A program made the position numbers and the translations under genes. A model generated the notes under the pieces. It had not been told where the DNA came from, made no database searches, and saw only the letters and a program-made list of their open reading frames with translations. Below are positions 24,486 through 34,474 of a stretch of DNA of 48,815 bases, piece by piece (the first letter of the stretch is position 1; each line of letters begins with the position of its first letter). The DNA lies in NCBI GenBank assembly GCA_020428005.1, contig JAGQNP010000001.1, forward strand, positions 1 to 48,815, written 5' to 3'. This DNA is from Candidatus Saccharimonadota bacterium (lineage in GTDB: Bacteria; Patescibacteriota; Saccharimonadia; Saccharimonadales; JACQNP01).

Positions 24486-25502
24486 ATGAATAAAGTATTG
24501 GTTACTGGTGGTGCTGGGTATATTGGATCTCATACAGTAGTAGAACTACTCGAGGCAGGCTTCAATCCAATAATTGTAGATAATTTTGAAAATTCAGATC
24601 GTTCAGTTCTAGAAAAATTAAAACTACTAACTAGAAAAAATATTACTTTTTACGAAGGTGACTTTGGTGACAGTAGACTTTTAACAGAAGTGATAAAAAA
24701 TGAGAATGTAAGTAGTATTATTCACTTCGCCGCTTATAAAGCAGTAGGCGAATCAGTGAAAAATCCCTTGAAATATTATCAAAATAATGTGTCTGGGCTT
24801 ATTAATTTACTTAGGATAATAGGAAATTTTAATGTTAGTTCTTTTGTTTTTTCTTCATCTTGTACAGTTTATGGTGAAGCAAAGATTCTACCAATCACAG
24901 AAAATGAAGAAATTAAACCTGCATCATCCCCCTATGGTTCAACAAAACAAATGGATGAAACAATAATTAAAGATTTCGTTTTGGCTAGCAATTCTCTAAA
25001 AGTAGCCTCTCTTCGATACTTTAATCCAATTGGCGCGCATCCTAGCTCACTAATCGGAGAATTACCTTTGGGAATACCAGCAAATCTTGTACCATTTGTC
25101 ACCCAAACTGCAGCAGGAATAAGAAAAGAGTTGGTTATTAATGGCAACGACTATCCGACACCAGATGGTACCTGTATTCGCGATTACATACACGTAGTTG
25201 ACCTTGCCAAAGCACATGTTAATGCTTTAAGGCACTTACTTAATCAAAAAGAAGGATACTATGACACATTTAATATAGGGACCGGCAAAGGTAGTAGTGT
25301 TTTAGAAGTAATTAAAAGCTTCGAAAAAACAACCGGAAAGAAAGTTACCTACAAAATTGGCCCTCGTCGTCAAGGAGACATAATTAGCGCATATGCGGCA
25401 GTCGATAAAGCAAAGTCTATTCTAGAATGGCAACCTACTTTGAGTCTTGAAGATGCGCTTAGAGATGCCTGGAATTGGCAACAAAGTATCAGTCGTACGT
25501 AG
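24486..25502 (+). CDS. galE: UDP-glucose 4-epimerase
   Basis: The 338-residue extended SDR shows the NAD motif TGGAGYIGSH near 7-16, SSSCTVYGEA near 123-132, the YGSTK catalytic Tyr/Lys and RYFNPIGAHPSSLIGE, all typical of GalE. It interconverts UDP-glucose and UDP-galactose, or the N-acetyl forms. It lies 14 bases after glmS and is converging on the small nucleotidyltransferase gene one base away. Nothing seen distinguishes UDP-Glc from UDP-GlcNAc preference. Confidence 0.94.
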   Translation: MNKVLVTGGAGYIGSHTVVELLEAGFNPIIVDNFENSDRSVLEKLKLLTRKNITFYEGDFGDSRLLTEVIKNENVSSIIHFAAYKAVGESVKNPLKYYQNNVSGLINLLRIIGNFNVSSFVFSSSCTVYGEAKILPITENEEIKPASSPYGSTKQMDETIIKDFVLASNSLKVASLRYFNPIGAHPSSLIGELPLGIPANLVPFVTQTAAGIRKELVINGNDYPTPDGTCIRDYIHVVDLAKAHVNALRHLLNQKEGYYDTFNIGTGKGSSVLEVIKSFEKTTGKKVTYKIGPRRQGDIISAYAAVDKAKSILEWQPTLSLEDALRDAWNWQQSISRT

Positions 25503-25503
25503 T

Positions 25504-25941
25504 CTATTTTTGATGTCCAAGTTCTTGATTAATCCTGGTGGATGAATCTGTTTTTTTAATACCCCCAACTCCGTAAGCCATTATTACCCCCAATTCATTG
25601 CAAACCGCAGTTTCAGGTGTAACTATGTCTGAGTCTCTGTCACCACCATTGGCAAATATTAATTCATCGTCAGCATAAATATCAGCAATTTTTTTAAGTG
25701 TTTCTATCACTGACGAATCATTGTCTATAGCAATCACAACTTCATGTACTGGCCTTAGGGCATTCATCAGTCTAGCTCGATTGTTTTGGTCAAGGATTAT
25801 TTTTCCTTTTTTAATTCGTTGTTGATCGTCATTGTTTACAATAACTATCAGATAATCTCCAAGTTGTCCGGCGGCCTCAATCATATCCAAATGACCACCA
25901 TGAAGTGGATTAAAATATCCGCTAACAATTACACGTTTCAT
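25504..25941 (-). CDS. Cytidylyltransferase-like nucleotidyltransferase
   Basis: The 145-residue protein has the GYFNPLHGGHLDMIEAA motif (HxGH), VNNDDQQRIKKGK and an NGGDRDSD segment. It belongs to the family of TagD, HldE-C and related adenylyl/cytidylyltransferases that activate sugar- or polyol-phosphates. It could make ADP-heptose-, CDP-glycerol- or FAD-like products; no partner kinase is visible, so the substrate is open. ATG 25941 follows GGGAAA and is preferred to TTG 25953. It is the only minus-strand gene in this part of the locus and is divergent from the phosphohexomutase gene. Confidence 0.85.
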   Translation of the reverse strand: MKRVIVSGYFNPLHGGHLDMIEAAGQLGDYLIVIVNNDDQQRIKKGKIILDQNNRARLMNALRPVHEVVIAIDNDSSVIETLKKIADIYADDELIFANGGDRDSDIVTPETAVCNELGVIMAYGVGGIKKTDSSTRINQELGHQK

Positions 25942-25995
25942 GTATTTTCCCAATTCATAAGTAAAGTATACTAGAATGTGAAATTAGGAGATTTA

Positions 25996-27339
25996 ATGGA
26001 TTCACTAGATAAAATATTTCTTGCGTACGATGTGCGTGGCAAAGTAGGATCAGAACTAAATAAAACTACTGTGGGCCAAATTGGCCGAGCTTTTGGTGAA
26101 TGGCTGCCTGATAAAGGTACTGTTGCAGTAGGTCGTGATATGCGTCCGGATTCGGCTGAATTAGCAAAAGCTGTTATAGATGGTTTAAGAAAACAAGGTC
26201 GAGATGTCTGGGATATTGGCGAAGTAACTAGTGACATGATTTATTTCACGGTTGGCCACTATGAGCTAGCTGGTGGCATCATGATCACTGCTAGTCATAA
26301 TCCTGGTGAATATAATGGTATTAAGTTCTGTCGTGAAGGTGCAAAACCAGTAGGTATAGAAACTGGTTTAGCAGATATACGAGAGCTAGCAAAACAAGAC
26401 AATATTGAATCAGATAAAAACCTAGGCAAATATGAGACAAAAGACGTTGTTGAAGATTGGATTGAACATGTCCTCTCATTTGTTGACAGCAAAAAGTTAA
26501 AGCCCCTTAAAGTTGTTGTTGATGCGGGAAATGGAATGGCAGGCAAAATATTTCCTGAGCTTGAGCCATATGTCCCATTTGAAGTAACAGAGATGTATTT
26601 TGAGCTTGATGGTACATTCCCAAATCACATTGCCAATCCAATAGAACCAGAAAATATTAAGGACTTAATCGAGCGAGTAAAAAAAGAAAAGGCTGACGTC
26701 GGCATTGCATTTGATGGCGATGGAGATCGTGCAGTCTTAATTGATGAGCAAGGTAACGCTTTATCGGGAACGACAATGACAGCCATGCTTGCAGATTATT
26801 TCTTGCAAAAACAATCTGGAACAACAATTCTTTATAACGCGACTTGTGGTTGGATCGTGCCCGAAACTATAGAATCAGGTGGCGGCAAGCCAATTCGTAC
26901 TAAAGTTGGACATTCCTTTATAAAAGCCGATATGCGGACACACGATGCGTTGTTCGCTGGTGAAAGCAGTGGACATTATTACTTCCGGGATAACTTCATG
27001 GCTGATTCAGGTCTGATTGCAGCCGTAGTGGGCCTCGGACTTATATCAGAAAGTGGTCAATCTGTTTCAAAGATAGCTCAAAATTACCGAAAATATTATC
27101 ATATCCCAGAAACAAATTTTGAAGTTTCAGATAAACAAGCTGTTATTGATAAATTGTCCAAGGAATTCAGCACTAAAAAACAAGATATGCTAGACGGTTT
27201 AACCGTTTATACTGAAAATTCCTGGTTCAATGTTAGACCAAGCAACACCGAACCGATTTTGCGCTTGAATGCAGAAGGCAAGGACAAAGAATCTCTTGAT
27301 TCACTTGTTGCCAAAGTTACTGCAGTTATTAAGTCGTAG
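25996..27339 (+). CDS. manB: Phosphomannomutase/phosphoglucomutase
   Basis: The 447-residue phosphohexomutase has the phospho-Ser loop MITASHNPGEYNG with Ser100, metal loop DGDGDR near 241, FAGESSGHYYFRD near 318 and the C-terminal phosphate loop VRPSNTEPILR. It interconverts hexose-6- and -1-phosphates. Here it could feed Glc-1-P to RmlA and Ugd precursor synthesis or Man-1-P to GDP-mannose. A TATACT box (25967-25972) starts a short leader holding AGGAG five bases before ATG 25996. The GTG at 25978 would lie at the transcript end and is rejected. Confidence 0.93.
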   Translation: MDSLDKIFLAYDVRGKVGSELNKTTVGQIGRAFGEWLPDKGTVAVGRDMRPDSAELAKAVIDGLRKQGRDVWDIGEVTSDMIYFTVGHYELAGGIMITASHNPGEYNGIKFCREGAKPVGIETGLADIRELAKQDNIESDKNLGKYETKDVVEDWIEHVLSFVDSKKLKPLKVVVDAGNGMAGKIFPELEPYVPFEVTEMYFELDGTFPNHIANPIEPENIKDLIERVKKEKADVGIAFDGDGDRAVLIDEQGNALSGTTMTAMLADYFLQKQSGTTILYNATCGWIVPETIESGGGKPIRTKVGHSFIKADMRTHDALFAGESSGHYYFRDNFMADSGLIAAVVGLGLISESGQSVSKIAQNYRKYYHIPETNFEVSDKQAVIDKLSKEFSTKKQDMLDGLTVYTENSWFNVRPSNTEPILRLNAEGKDKESLDSLVAKVTAVIKS

Positions 27340-28371
<1,032 letters not shown>

Positions 28372-28941
28372 ATGACTTTTGATCCTCAAAATTATAATGA
28401 GCTCGAGGTAAGCGAAACACAAATCCCTGGTTTCTATGTAATCAAACTTGCTGTTCATGGCGACAATAGGGGTTGGTTTAAAGAAAATTATCAGAAGGAA
28501 AAAATGCAAAAATTGGGACTTCCAGAATTTGAAGTTGTGCAAAATAACTTTTCATTTAACAAGGAAGTTGGTGTAACAAGAGGTTTACACGCTGAGCCTT
28601 GGGAAAAATTTATATCCGTTGCAAATGGTTCTGTTTTTGGTGCGTGGGTTGATCTGAGAGCTGGTCAAAATTTTGGCAAAACATTTACTCTTGAGATTAA
28701 CCCTGGAGTGGCAGTTTTTGTGCCTAGAGGAGTAGCTAATGGTTATCAAACCCTTGAAGAAAACGTTACTTATACTTACCTGGTTAACGAACATTGGTCA
28801 CCAGACAGTGCTTATACCTTCGTGAACTTATTCGACAACGAATTAAATATACCCTGGCCAATCAAAAAGGAAAAAGCCGTTATTTCAGAAAAAGATACTA
28901 TGCACCCTGCCCTTTCAGAAGTTAAACCAATGGAGGTATAA
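28372..28941 (+). CDS. rmlC: dTDP-4-dehydrorhamnose 3,5-epimerase, actinobacterial-fusion-like type
   Basis: The 189-residue cupin keeps catalytic His73 (TRGLHAEPWEKF) and the GAWVDLRAGQNFG and YLVNEHWSPDS segments. The usual FAHG motif is VANGYQTL, with Asn123 for His. From memory, this variant resembles the epimerase half of the fused RmlC-RmlD proteins of Actinobacteria and related Gram-positives, rather than free-standing enterobacterial RmlC. Here the two halves are separate genes four bases apart. It epimerises the keto sugar at C3 and C5 in L-rhamnose synthesis. Confidence 0.9.
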   Translation: MTFDPQNYNELEVSETQIPGFYVIKLAVHGDNRGWFKENYQKEKMQKLGLPEFEVVQNNFSFNKEVGVTRGLHAEPWEKFISVANGSVFGAWVDLRAGQNFGKTFTLEINPGVAVFVPRGVANGYQTLEENVTYTYLVNEHWSPDSAYTFVNLFDNELNIPWPIKKEKAVISEKDTMHPALSEVKPMEV

Positions 28942-28945
28942 CCAA

Positions 28946-29800
28946 ATGGATAGTTCAAGAATATTCATCGTAGGAGCAAATGGTCAACTAGGCACCGCAT
29001 TAAAACAACAATACCCTGACGCTCAGTCTGCCGACATTGATGAACTTGATATTACAAATAGAGACTCAGTCAACAACTATGATTGGTCAAAGGTTGATAT
29101 TATCCTCAACGCTGCAGCCTATACAAATGTCGACGGAGCAGAAACTGATGAAGGCCGAATAGCTGCATGGAAAGTTAATGCAGAAGCTGTTGGTAATCTT
29201 GTTCGAGCGTCATGGCAGAATAAACTTACAATTGTTCATATTTCCACTGATTACGTTTTCGATGGCACTAAAACAGAACATACCGAAGATGAAGCGTTTG
29301 CTCCACTGTCAGTTTATGGCGCTAGTAAGGCTGCTGGTGACCTGCTAGTCTCGCAAATTGGAAAACACTACATATTACGTACAAGTTGGGTAATCGGTGA
29401 GGGTAATAATTTTGTGAGAACTATGCTTGGTGTCGCAAAAAAAGGAATAAAGCCAACTGTTGTTGCAGATCAAATTGGTCGTTTAACCTTTACCTCTGAG
29501 CTAGTTAGGGCTATTGATCACCTGTTATCAAACAATTGTGATTTTGGTACATATAATGTGACTAGTTCGGGCGATCCGGTGAGTTGGGCAGATATAACAC
29601 GTAAGATTTTTGAATTGGGTAATTATGATTTAAACGTGACCAACACAACGACTCAGGAATACTTTAAAGGCAAGGAAGGTATTGCCCCTCGTCCTCTTCA
29701 AAGTACCTTATCTCTTGATAAAATAGCAAGGACTGGCTATAAACCAGTCGATTGGAAAGAAGACTTAGAGAAGTATGTACGGAAGGAGCTAGCAAAGTGA
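28946..29800 (+). CDS. rmlD: dTDP-4-dehydrorhamnose reductase
   Basis: The 284-residue SDR has [18 protein letters not shown] near 9-26, [15 protein letters not shown] near 52, [12 protein letters not shown] and [10 protein letters not shown] (Tyr/Lys). It reduces the RmlC product to dTDP-L-rhamnose with NAD(P)H. Length matches the family. A GGAGG ribosome-binding site lies just before, at the end of rmlC. It overlaps rmlA by four bases. Confidence 0.95.
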   Translation: MDSSRIFIVGANGQLGTALKQQYPDAQSADIDELDITNRDSVNNYDWSKVDIILNAAAYTNVDGAETDEGRIAAWKVNAEAVGNLVRASWQNKLTIVHISTDYVFDGTKTEHTEDEAFAPLSVYGASKAAGDLLVSQIGKHYILRTSWVIGEGNNFVRTMLGVAKKGIKPTVVADQIGRLTFTSELVRAIDHLLSNNCDFGTYNVTSSGDPVSWADITRKIFELGNYDLNVTNTTTQEYFKGKEGIAPRPLQSTLSLDKIARTGYKPVDWKEDLEKYVRKELAK

Positions 29801-30654
29801 AGGGAATAATTTTAGCAGGTGGCTCGGGAACTCGTTTGTATCCAATAACAAAGGGTATTAGTAAACAATTGATGCCAATTTATGATAAGCCGATGATTTA
29901 CTATCCACTAAGCACACTTATGAGTGCCGGAATTCGTGAAATCTTGATTATTACCACTCCTGAAGACCAAGATCAATTTATAAGATTGCTAGGTGATGGC
30001 TCTGAAGTAGGTATTAATTTAGAGTATGCTGTTCAACCAAATCCTGAAGGGCTAGCTCAAGCTTTTATTATCGGTGAGAGGTTTATTGGAAGCGACAAGG
30101 TTGCTTTAATACTTGGTGATAATATTTTTCATGGGCATGGATTTGGTGATAGCCTTAAAAAATGTGTAGATCCCGAGGGCGGCATTGTTTTTGCTTATCA
30201 AGTTTCTGATCCCGAAAGATACGGGGTAGTTGAGTTTGATTCTTCATTCAAGGCATTATCTGTTGAGGAGAAACCAGCCAAGCCAAAGTCAAATTATGCT
30301 GTTGTTGGCTTATATTTCTATGATAATAATGTTATAGAAATCGCTAAAAACATAAAACCCAGTGATCGTGGCGAGCTTGAGATTACTACAGTCAATGAGG
30401 AGTATTTGAAGCAAGGCAAACTCAAGGTTAAAATTATGGATCGTGGTTCAGCTTGGTTGGATACTGGAACATTCGGTTCTATGAATGATGCCTCAGAATA
30501 CATACGTGTGGTAGAGAAAAGAACTGGACTTAAAGTTGGCTGTATTGAAGAAATAGCGTATAGACAGGGCTTCATCGACTCATCACAACTCGAGAAGTTA
30601 GCAGAGCCACTACATAAGTCTGGCTACGGAAAGTATTTGATATCAATTAAGTAA
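29797..30654 (+). CDS. rmlA: Glucose-1-phosphate thymidylyltransferase
   Basis: The 285-residue nucleotidyltransferase has [57 protein letters not shown] and a [15 protein letters not shown] motif. It makes dTDP-glucose, step one of the rhamnose pathway. The start is GTG 29797, overlapping the rmlD stop as GTGA and preceded by GGAAGGAG. The open frame beginning at 29752 lies inside rmlD and is not used. The operon order is B-C-D-A. Confidence 0.95.
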   Translation: MKGIILAGGSGTRLYPITKGISKQLMPIYDKPMIYYPLSTLMSAGIREILIITTPEDQDQFIRLLGDGSEVGINLEYAVQPNPEGLAQAFIIGERFIGSDKVALILGDNIFHGHGFGDSLKKCVDPEGGIVFAYQVSDPERYGVVEFDSSFKALSVEEKPAKPKSNYAVVGLYFYDNNVIEIAKNIKPSDRGELEITTVNEEYLKQGKLKVKIMDRGSAWLDTGTFGSMNDASEYIRVVEKRTGLKVGCIEEIAYRQGFIDSSQLEKLAEPLHKSGYGKYLISIK

Positions 30655-30659
30655 ATTCT

Positions 30660-31076
30660 GTGAAAAAAGTAAAACCCTTTCTATTATTTTTGTACAAACA
30701 TCACTTCATTCGTTATTTATTTGTTGGCGGATCAACTTTTATAATAGATTTTTCGATACTATACATATTGCACGAGCATTTATATGTAAAGATTGCAGCT
30801 GCGACATCAATCGCTTACTGGGTTTCTATTACCTACAACTTCTTGCTTAATCGATATTGGACTTTTGATATACGTGAAAAAGAGAGTCTGCAAAAACATA
30901 TAACTACCTACCTCCTTTTACTAATATTCAACTACTTCTTTGTAGTTTTATTTGTCAGTGGCGCAAGCCACTATATAAACTTCATAATTGCAAAAGCTAT
31001 TGCTGTTGCCATACAGATGACATGGACGTATTACTTATACAAAAACCACATATTTGTAAAAAATCATAATGATTGA
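30660..31076 (+). CDS. GtrA-family membrane protein
   Basis: The 138-residue protein has four helices and GtrA features (FIRYLFVGGSTFIIDFSILY, YWVSITYNFLLNRYWTF, TWTYYLYKNHIFV). It would flip a polyprenyl-phosphate-sugar. The start is GTG, five bases after the rmlA stop. It could serve the GT2 at 35510 that makes such a donor; that link is inference. Its 3' end overlaps the convergent UDP-xylose synthase gene by 13 bases. Confidence 0.87.
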   Translation: MKKVKPFLLFLYKHHFIRYLFVGGSTFIIDFSILYILHEHLYVKIAAATSIAYWVSITYNFLLNRYWTFDIREKESLQKHITTYLLLLIFNYFFVVLFVSGASHYINFIIAKAIAVAIQMTWTYYLYKNHIFVKNHND

Positions 31077-32014
31077 TTTTTGAAATACTCGATTGTTTTT
31101 TGTAATCCAGTTTCAAGATCAATAGTTGGTTCCCAATTCAATTTCTTTTTGGCAATTTCAATAACTGGTTTTCGCTGTAATGGGTCATCACCCGGCAGCG
31201 GTGAATAAGTTATCTTTGATTTACTGCCTGTCAAACTTAGTACCTTTTCTGCAAGTTCATTTATGGTGAATTCGCCTGGATTACCTAGATTTATCGGATT
31301 GTGTTCATTTGATTCAATCAATTTGATTATTCCGTTCACTAGGTCATCTACATAACAGAAACTGCGTGTTTGAGTACCATCACCGTAAATAGTTAAAGGC
31401 TTATTTTTTATTGCTTGAACAATCAAATTGGAAACTACTCTTCCATCATGAGGATCCATTCTAGGTCCATAGGTATTAAAAAATCGAGCGACTGTGGTAT
31501 TAACTCCATATTTTTCGTGATAAACATAAATTAGAGCCTCAGCATATCTTTTAGCTTCGTCATACATGCTTCTTGGGCCATAACAATTAACGCTACCTTT
31601 GTATGATTCAGGTTGAGGATGAACATCAGGATCACCATATACCTCACTAGTTGATGCGTGGAAAAAGCGAGCTTTGTCTTTTAACGCCTTTTCTAATAAA
31701 TTTTTTGTTCCTTGCGATCCAACTTCTAAAGTTTCAACTGCAAGTCTCTGGTAATGAGGCGGACTTGCTGGTGAAGCCATATTCAAGATAAAATCATATT
31801 TTTTGTCAGAAATATCTTTTGGAAGTTTTTTTGTAACGTCATGTTGTGTGTAACTAAATAGTCTGTTGTTCAATAAATGTTTTACGTTATTCTTAGATCC
31901 CGTGGACAGATTATCAAGACAGTCAACAAAATAATCTTGTGAAACATAATAATCACAAAGGTAGGATCCTAAGAACCCTGATCCGCCCGCAATAAGTATA
32001 TTTCCTTTGCTCAT
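31064..32014 (-). CDS. UDP-glucuronate decarboxylase (UDP-xylose synthase)
   Basis: The 316-residue SDR has GGSGFLGSYLCDYYV near 10, NMASPASPPHYQ near 79, STSEVYGDPDVHPQPE, GPRSMYDEAKRYAE (Tyr/Lys) and FFNTYGPRMDPHDGRVVSN, a combination specific to UXS. It decarboxylates UDP-glucuronate to UDP-xylose. The gene overlaps ugd, whose product supplies UDP-glucuronate, by four bases (ATGA). The pair is divergent from the following epimerase operon. Confidence 0.92.
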   Translation of the reverse strand: MSKGNILIAGGSGFLGSYLCDYYVSQDYFVDCLDNLSTGSKNNVKHLLNNRLFSYTQHDVTKKLPKDISDKKYDFILNMASPASPPHYQRLAVETLEVGSQGTKNLLEKALKDKARFFHASTSEVYGDPDVHPQPESYKGSVNCYGPRSMYDEAKRYAEALIYVYHEKYGVNTTVARFFNTYGPRMDPHDGRVVSNLIVQAIKNKPLTIYGDGTQTRSFCYVDDLVNGIIKLIESNEHNPINLGNPGEFTINELAEKVLSLTGSKSKITYSPLPGDDPLQRKPVIEIAKKKLNWEPTIDLETGLQKTIEYFKNQSL

Positions 32015-33330
32015 AATGTAACCGTATTTCTTCCGATACTTTCGTAATAAAACCCCTGATTCTTCATAAATTTTGGTTCGTATAAATTTCGTCCATCAAA
32101 TACTATTGGTTTTTTAAGTAGTTTTTTAATTTCAGCAAAATCTGGTGCCCTAAATTGTTCCCACTCTGTTGCGATAATTAGAGCGTCAGCATCTTTAAGT
32201 GCTTCGTACTCATTTTCTACAAAACTAACATCTCTATTTTCTTTAAAAATTTTTCTTGTATTTTCAATCGCTTCCGGGTCAAATGCGACTACGTTTGCCC
32301 CTTCTTGAGTAAGAGTTTGGATGATTTCTAGGGCTGGGGCTTCTCTAATATCGTCAGTATCAGGTTTAAATGCCAACCCCCAAAGAGCAAAAGTTTTCCC
32401 TGATATGTCGCCTTTGAAATAGTCTCTTACCTTGTTGGCGAGTCGTTTCTTCTGATAACTATTAACATCCATGACGGACTCAAGAATTTGGAAAGTGTAA
32501 TCATGTTCTTGGGCTGTTCGATTTAGCGCTAATACATCTTTAGGAAAACAACTGCCGCCGTAACCAATTCCTGGAAACAAAAAGCGTTTTCCTATTCGTT
32601 CATCAGAACCAATGCCAAGTCTTACGGAATCGACATCGGCACCGGTTTGTTCACACAAGTTGGCCACCTCGTTCATAAAACTGATCTTTGTTGCGAGGAA
32701 AGCGTTAGCAGCATACTTGGTCATTTCGGCAGATTTTTCGTCCATGAAATATATTGGGTTGCCTTCTCTGACAAACGGACTATAGAGTTCTTCAAGTAGT
32801 TTTTTAGCCTTTTCTGAACTCGTGCCAATAACTACTCTGTCGGGGTTCATAAAATCCGAAACAGCAAAACCCTCTCGCAAAAACTCTGGATTTGAAACAA
32901 CATCAAAATCAACTTTTATATTCTTCGCAATTTGAGAGCTTACTTTGTCGGCTGTTCCAACTGGTACAGTACTTTTATCAATAACTATCGCATAATGGTC
33001 AAGGATCTTGCCAAGTTCTTCAGCAACTCCAAGTATATAAGAAAGGTCAGCCGAACCATCATCGCCTGGTGGTGTTGGTAAAGCTAGAAATATGAACTGT
33101 GCTTTTTTTACGCCTTCCCTCAAATCTGTTGTAAAAGAAAGTCTGTTTTCATCAATGTTCTTTTTAAACAAATCCTCTAATTCTGGTTCATATATAGGTA
33201 TTCTTCCTTTTTGAAGTTTTTTAATTTTTACTTCATCAATATCTACACAGCTAACATTATTCCCCATTTCTGCGAAACAAGTACCAGTTACCAACCCCAC
33301 ATAGCCGGTGCCAACTACTGTAATATTCAT
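32011..33330 (-). CDS. ugd: UDP-glucose 6-dehydrogenase
   Basis: The 439-residue enzyme has VVGTGYVGLVTGTCFAEMG at the N-terminus, LPTPPGDDGSADLS near 85, the catalytic Cys in GIGYGGSCFPKDV near 260 and GLAFKPDTDDIREAPAL near 320. It oxidises UDP-glucose twice to UDP-glucuronate with NAD. It is paired with UDP-xylose synthase. TTGTAA (33367-33362) and TAAAAT (33344-33339) boxes are 17 bases apart, and the ATG is eight bases beyond, suggesting a leaderless message. Confidence 0.96.
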   Translation of the reverse strand: MNITVVGTGYVGLVTGTCFAEMGNNVSCVDIDEVKIKKLQKGRIPIYEPELEDLFKKNIDENRLSFTTDLREGVKKAQFIFLALPTPPGDDGSADLSYILGVAEELGKILDHYAIVIDKSTVPVGTADKVSSQIAKNIKVDFDVVSNPEFLREGFAVSDFMNPDRVVIGTSSEKAKKLLEELYSPFVREGNPIYFMDEKSAEMTKYAANAFLATKISFMNEVANLCEQTGADVDSVRLGIGSDERIGKRFLFPGIGYGGSCFPKDVLALNRTAQEHDYTFQILESVMDVNSYQKKRLANKVRDYFKGDISGKTFALWGLAFKPDTDDIREAPALEIIQTLTQEGANVVAFDPEAIENTRKIFKENRDVSFVENEYEALKDADALIIATEWEQFRAPDFAEIKKLLKKPIVFDGRNLYEPKFMKNQGFYYESIGRNTVTL

Positions 33331-33338
33331 TCTGTATT

Positions 33339-33367
33339 ATTTTATTGTATGTAATTAGTTCTTACAA
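33339..33367 (-). promoter_or_regulatory. Promoter of ugd, probably leaderless
   Basis: TTGTAA and TAAAAT are spaced 17 bases on the minus strand, with eight bases from the -10 box to ATG 33330. It overlaps no coding sequence and lies back-to-back with the promoter at 33369. Confidence 0.55.
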
Positions 33368-33368
33368 A

Positions 33369-33397
33369 TTGACTGTCTGAATCTCACTAACTATACT
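33369..33397 (+). promoter_or_regulatory. Promoter of the epimerase/GT2 operon
   Basis: TTGACT (33369-33374) and TATACT (33392-33397) are separated by 17 bases, a near-consensus housekeeping promoter. Transcription would begin near 33404 and give a 20-base leader with AAAGAGG before ATG 33425. Confidence 0.7.
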
Positions 33398-33424
33398 GTG
33401 ACTGTAGTAAATAAAGAGGTTTAG

Positions 33425-34474
33425 ATGAAAGCACTTGTAACGGGCTCTGGTGGGCTCATTGGTTCAGAAGCTGCAAAGTTTTTTGCAAGTAAGGGTTTTG
33501 AGATTGTAGGTATTGATAATAATCTAAGAAGTTATTTCTTTGGCGATGAAGCCAGTACTGAATGGAACCGCAAAAAAGTAGAAGACGAGCTTAAAAAAGC
33601 CTATACGCACTATAATGTCGACATTCGTGACAACGACGAAGTAGAAAAGATATTCAAAAAACATAAGTTTGATCTGATAGTACACACAGCAGCACAGCCT
33701 TCCCACGACTGGGCTGCCAAAGAACCTTTTACTGACTTTACCGTAAACGCTAATGGCACATTGGTAATGCTAGAGAACATGCGAAAACACTGTCCAGATG
33801 CAGTATTTATTTTTACTTCAACAAATAAAGTTTATGGTGATAAGCCGAATGAACTTCCACTACTAGAATTAGATACAAGATGGGAGCTACCAGAGAATCA
33901 CCAGTACTACAATGGCATTGATGAATCCATGAGTATTGATGATTGCAAGCACTCAATTTTTGGGGCGTCTAAAGTAGCAGCAGATGTTATGGTGCAAGAA
34001 TATGGTAAGTATTTTGACTTTAAAACAGCAGTATTTAGAGGTGGTTGCTTAACCGGTCCTTCTCACTCCGCAGCAGAGCTACATGGTTTCTTAGCGTACT
34101 TAATTAAATGTATTGCTTCTGGTAAAAAGTACACTATATTCGGTTATAAGGGTAAACAAGTTCGAGACAATATCCATTCACATGATCTCGTAAATGCTTT
34201 CTACCATTTCTACAAAAAACCTCAAGCTGGTGGCCAAGTTTATAATATCGGTGGTGCACGCCAATCGAATATTTCTATGTTGGAAGCGATCACCAAAATA
34301 GAAAAATTACTAGGGAAGAAAGCTAACTACGAACTTTCCAACCAAAATCGAATCGGTGACCATATTTGGTACATATCTGACGTTTCTAAGTTTAAAAACC
34401 ATTACCCGGACTGGGACTTCGAATACGATATTGATGCCATATTACAAGAAATGTGTGCGGCGGTAAGTAAATAG
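33425..34474 (+). CDS. CDP-paratose/tyvelose-epimerase-like SDR with Phe for catalytic Tyr
   Basis: The 349-residue extended SDR has [16 protein letters not shown] at the N-terminus, [13 protein letters not shown] near 95, [33 protein letters not shown] and [15 protein letters not shown], as in NAD-dependent epimerases related to CDP-paratose 2-epimerase (Tyv). The usual Tyr-x3-Lys reads HSIFGASK, with Phe179 and Lys183. Tyr normally starts hydride transfer, so chemistry may differ or another residue may help. No CDP-sugar synthesis genes are nearby, so the substrate is open. It is first in an operon with the next four genes. Confidence 0.88.
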   Translation: MKALVTGSGGLIGSEAAKFFASKGFEIVGIDNNLRSYFFGDEASTEWNRKKVEDELKKAYTHYNVDIRDNDEVEKIFKKHKFDLIVHTAAQPSHDWAAKEPFTDFTVNANGTLVMLENMRKHCPDAVFIFTSTNKVYGDKPNELPLLELDTRWELPENHQYYNGIDESMSIDDCKHSIFGASKVAADVMVQEYGKYFDFKTAVFRGGCLTGPSHSAAELHGFLAYLIKCIASGKKYTIFGYKGKQVRDNIHSHDLVNAFYHFYKKPQAGGQVYNIGGARQSNISMLEAITKIEKLLGKKANYELSNQNRIGDHIWYISDVSKFKNHYPDWDFEYDIDAILQEMCAAVSK

